Under the pieces are notes generated by a model. It made no database searches, was not told the origin of the DNA, and saw only the letters and a list, made by a program, of their open reading frames with translations. DNA of 64,000 nt from Bacteroidota bacterium (GTDB lineage Bacteria; Bacteroidota; Ignavibacteria; Ignavibacteriales; Ignavibacteriaceae). How positions within the stretch are numbered: position 1 is the first letter of the stretch; every line of letters starts with the position of its first letter. Made by a program: the position numbers and the translations under genes. Positions 63,738 to 64,000 of this stretch are shown here, one piece after another. The stretch spans positions 1 to 64,000 of the forward strand of contig JADFLR010000012.1 in assembly GCA_022564295.1 (NCBI GenBank), written 5' to 3'.

Positions 63738-64000
63738 TTTGTTATCCTAATCCATGGGAAAGGAGAATGCCTAAAGCCGAAAATCTTTTTGAGATTGTTT
63801 TGCACAGCTTTCGGATCATATAGAATCTTATAGTTGAAGTCTTTCAATTCATCAAAAGTATAATGATAATAATGCTTTACCATTTCGGGAAAGCCGTTTG
63901 AAATATAGTAACGAGCTGTTCTTTCTTTCGCATCTGCTAATTCATTTCGATTGTAAATTGGACTGTCGAGAATGTGAATTTCACCTTTATCTGTTAAAAA
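63734..64000 (-). CDS. 3' part of a SAM-dependent methyltransferase (truncated by the window edge)
   Basis: The last 88 codons of a gene that begins beyond the window. GEIHILDSPIYNRNELADAKERTARYYISNGF and YHYTFDELKDF are typical of the C-terminal part of class I methyltransferases that act on small molecules or sugars. The end is HSPFPWIRITK. It overlaps the GT4 start by two bases. Confidence 0.6.
   Translation of the reverse strand, partial: FLTDKGEIHILDSPIYNRNELADAKERTARYYISNGFPEMVKHYYHYTFDELKDFNYKILYDPKAVQNNLKKIFGFRHSPFPWIRITK

Noticed and set aside
1-64000. Integron integrase, transposase or CRISPR array
   Set aside because: I looked for tyrosine-recombinase, DDE and Cas motifs in the open frames and for regular repeat-spacer arrays and found none.

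Overview
The window is a low-GC chromosomal stretch from a Gram-negative bacterium. The best fit is Ignavibacteriota (Bacteroidota/Chlorobi group). The reasons are: several proteins end in the type IX secretion (T9SS) type A tail that starts with an NYPNPFNP motif, in the form usual for Ignavibacteria; a PorV/PorQ-family outer-membrane protein is present; lipoproteins are frequent; and at least two promoters match the Bacteroidota-type TTG(TTTG)-N20-22-TAnnTTTG pattern (before carA and before the glycosyltransferase at 11397). No ribosomal operon, transposase, integrase or CRISPR array is visible.

Layout. 1-6.1 kb is an accessory patch: a small basic Cys protein, an M1 aminopeptidase lipoprotein, a GNAT acetyltransferase, a STAS-like protein overlapping a sensorless histidine kinase, a decapitated T9SS tail, and a DUF4440 lipoprotein. 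Two sites inside it fold like integron attC sites, so part of the patch looks like gene cassettes. 6.1-24.5 kb is more ordinary: tRNA-Ser(UGA), a hisN-type phosphatase, a three-gene envelope operon (GldL/TolQ-like, GldM-like, outer-membrane protein), sugar-transfer genes, a TlpA-type thioredoxin, PorV, ychF, an M48 protease lipoprotein, carAB with a candidate attenuator, and another decayed T9SS tail. 24.5-36.7 kb has mnmA, DUF2652 and DUF4301 proteins, an amidohydrolase, two PAS histidine kinases with one NarL-type regulator, a collapsed MFS gene, a PLP enzyme and a secreted T9SS cargo protein. 37-39.7 kb is one mosaic LamG/DUF2341 T9SS cargo gene with a GC-rich core and a palindromic repeat inside its coding sequence.

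39.8-47.2 kb is a compact minus-strand Ser/Thr-phosphorylation operon: FHA/zinc-ribbon protein, PP2C phosphatase, M48 protease, zinc-ribbon membrane protein, LEA14-like lipid-facing protein, an FHA-FHA-ABC transporter and an Ser/Thr kinase. It is preceded by three strong consecutive hairpins (47389-47524). 47.5-51.9 kb holds a small unknown gene and a beta-propeller two-component system. 52.1-64 kb is a surface-glycan and small-molecule region: GT-C membrane glycosyltransferases, radical SAM enzymes, a GT9 enzyme lodged between the two ends of a decayed second copy of the neighbouring radical SAM gene, then a very AT-rich stretch with a cobalamin-binding radical SAM enzyme, methyltransferase, amidohydrolase, flippase, GT4 and a truncated methyltransferase at the window edge.

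All functional names come from reading protein motifs by eye. No database search was possible. The strongest leads for something new are the attC-like cassettes, the GldLM-like operon, the phosphorylation operon and the AT-rich radical SAM cluster.
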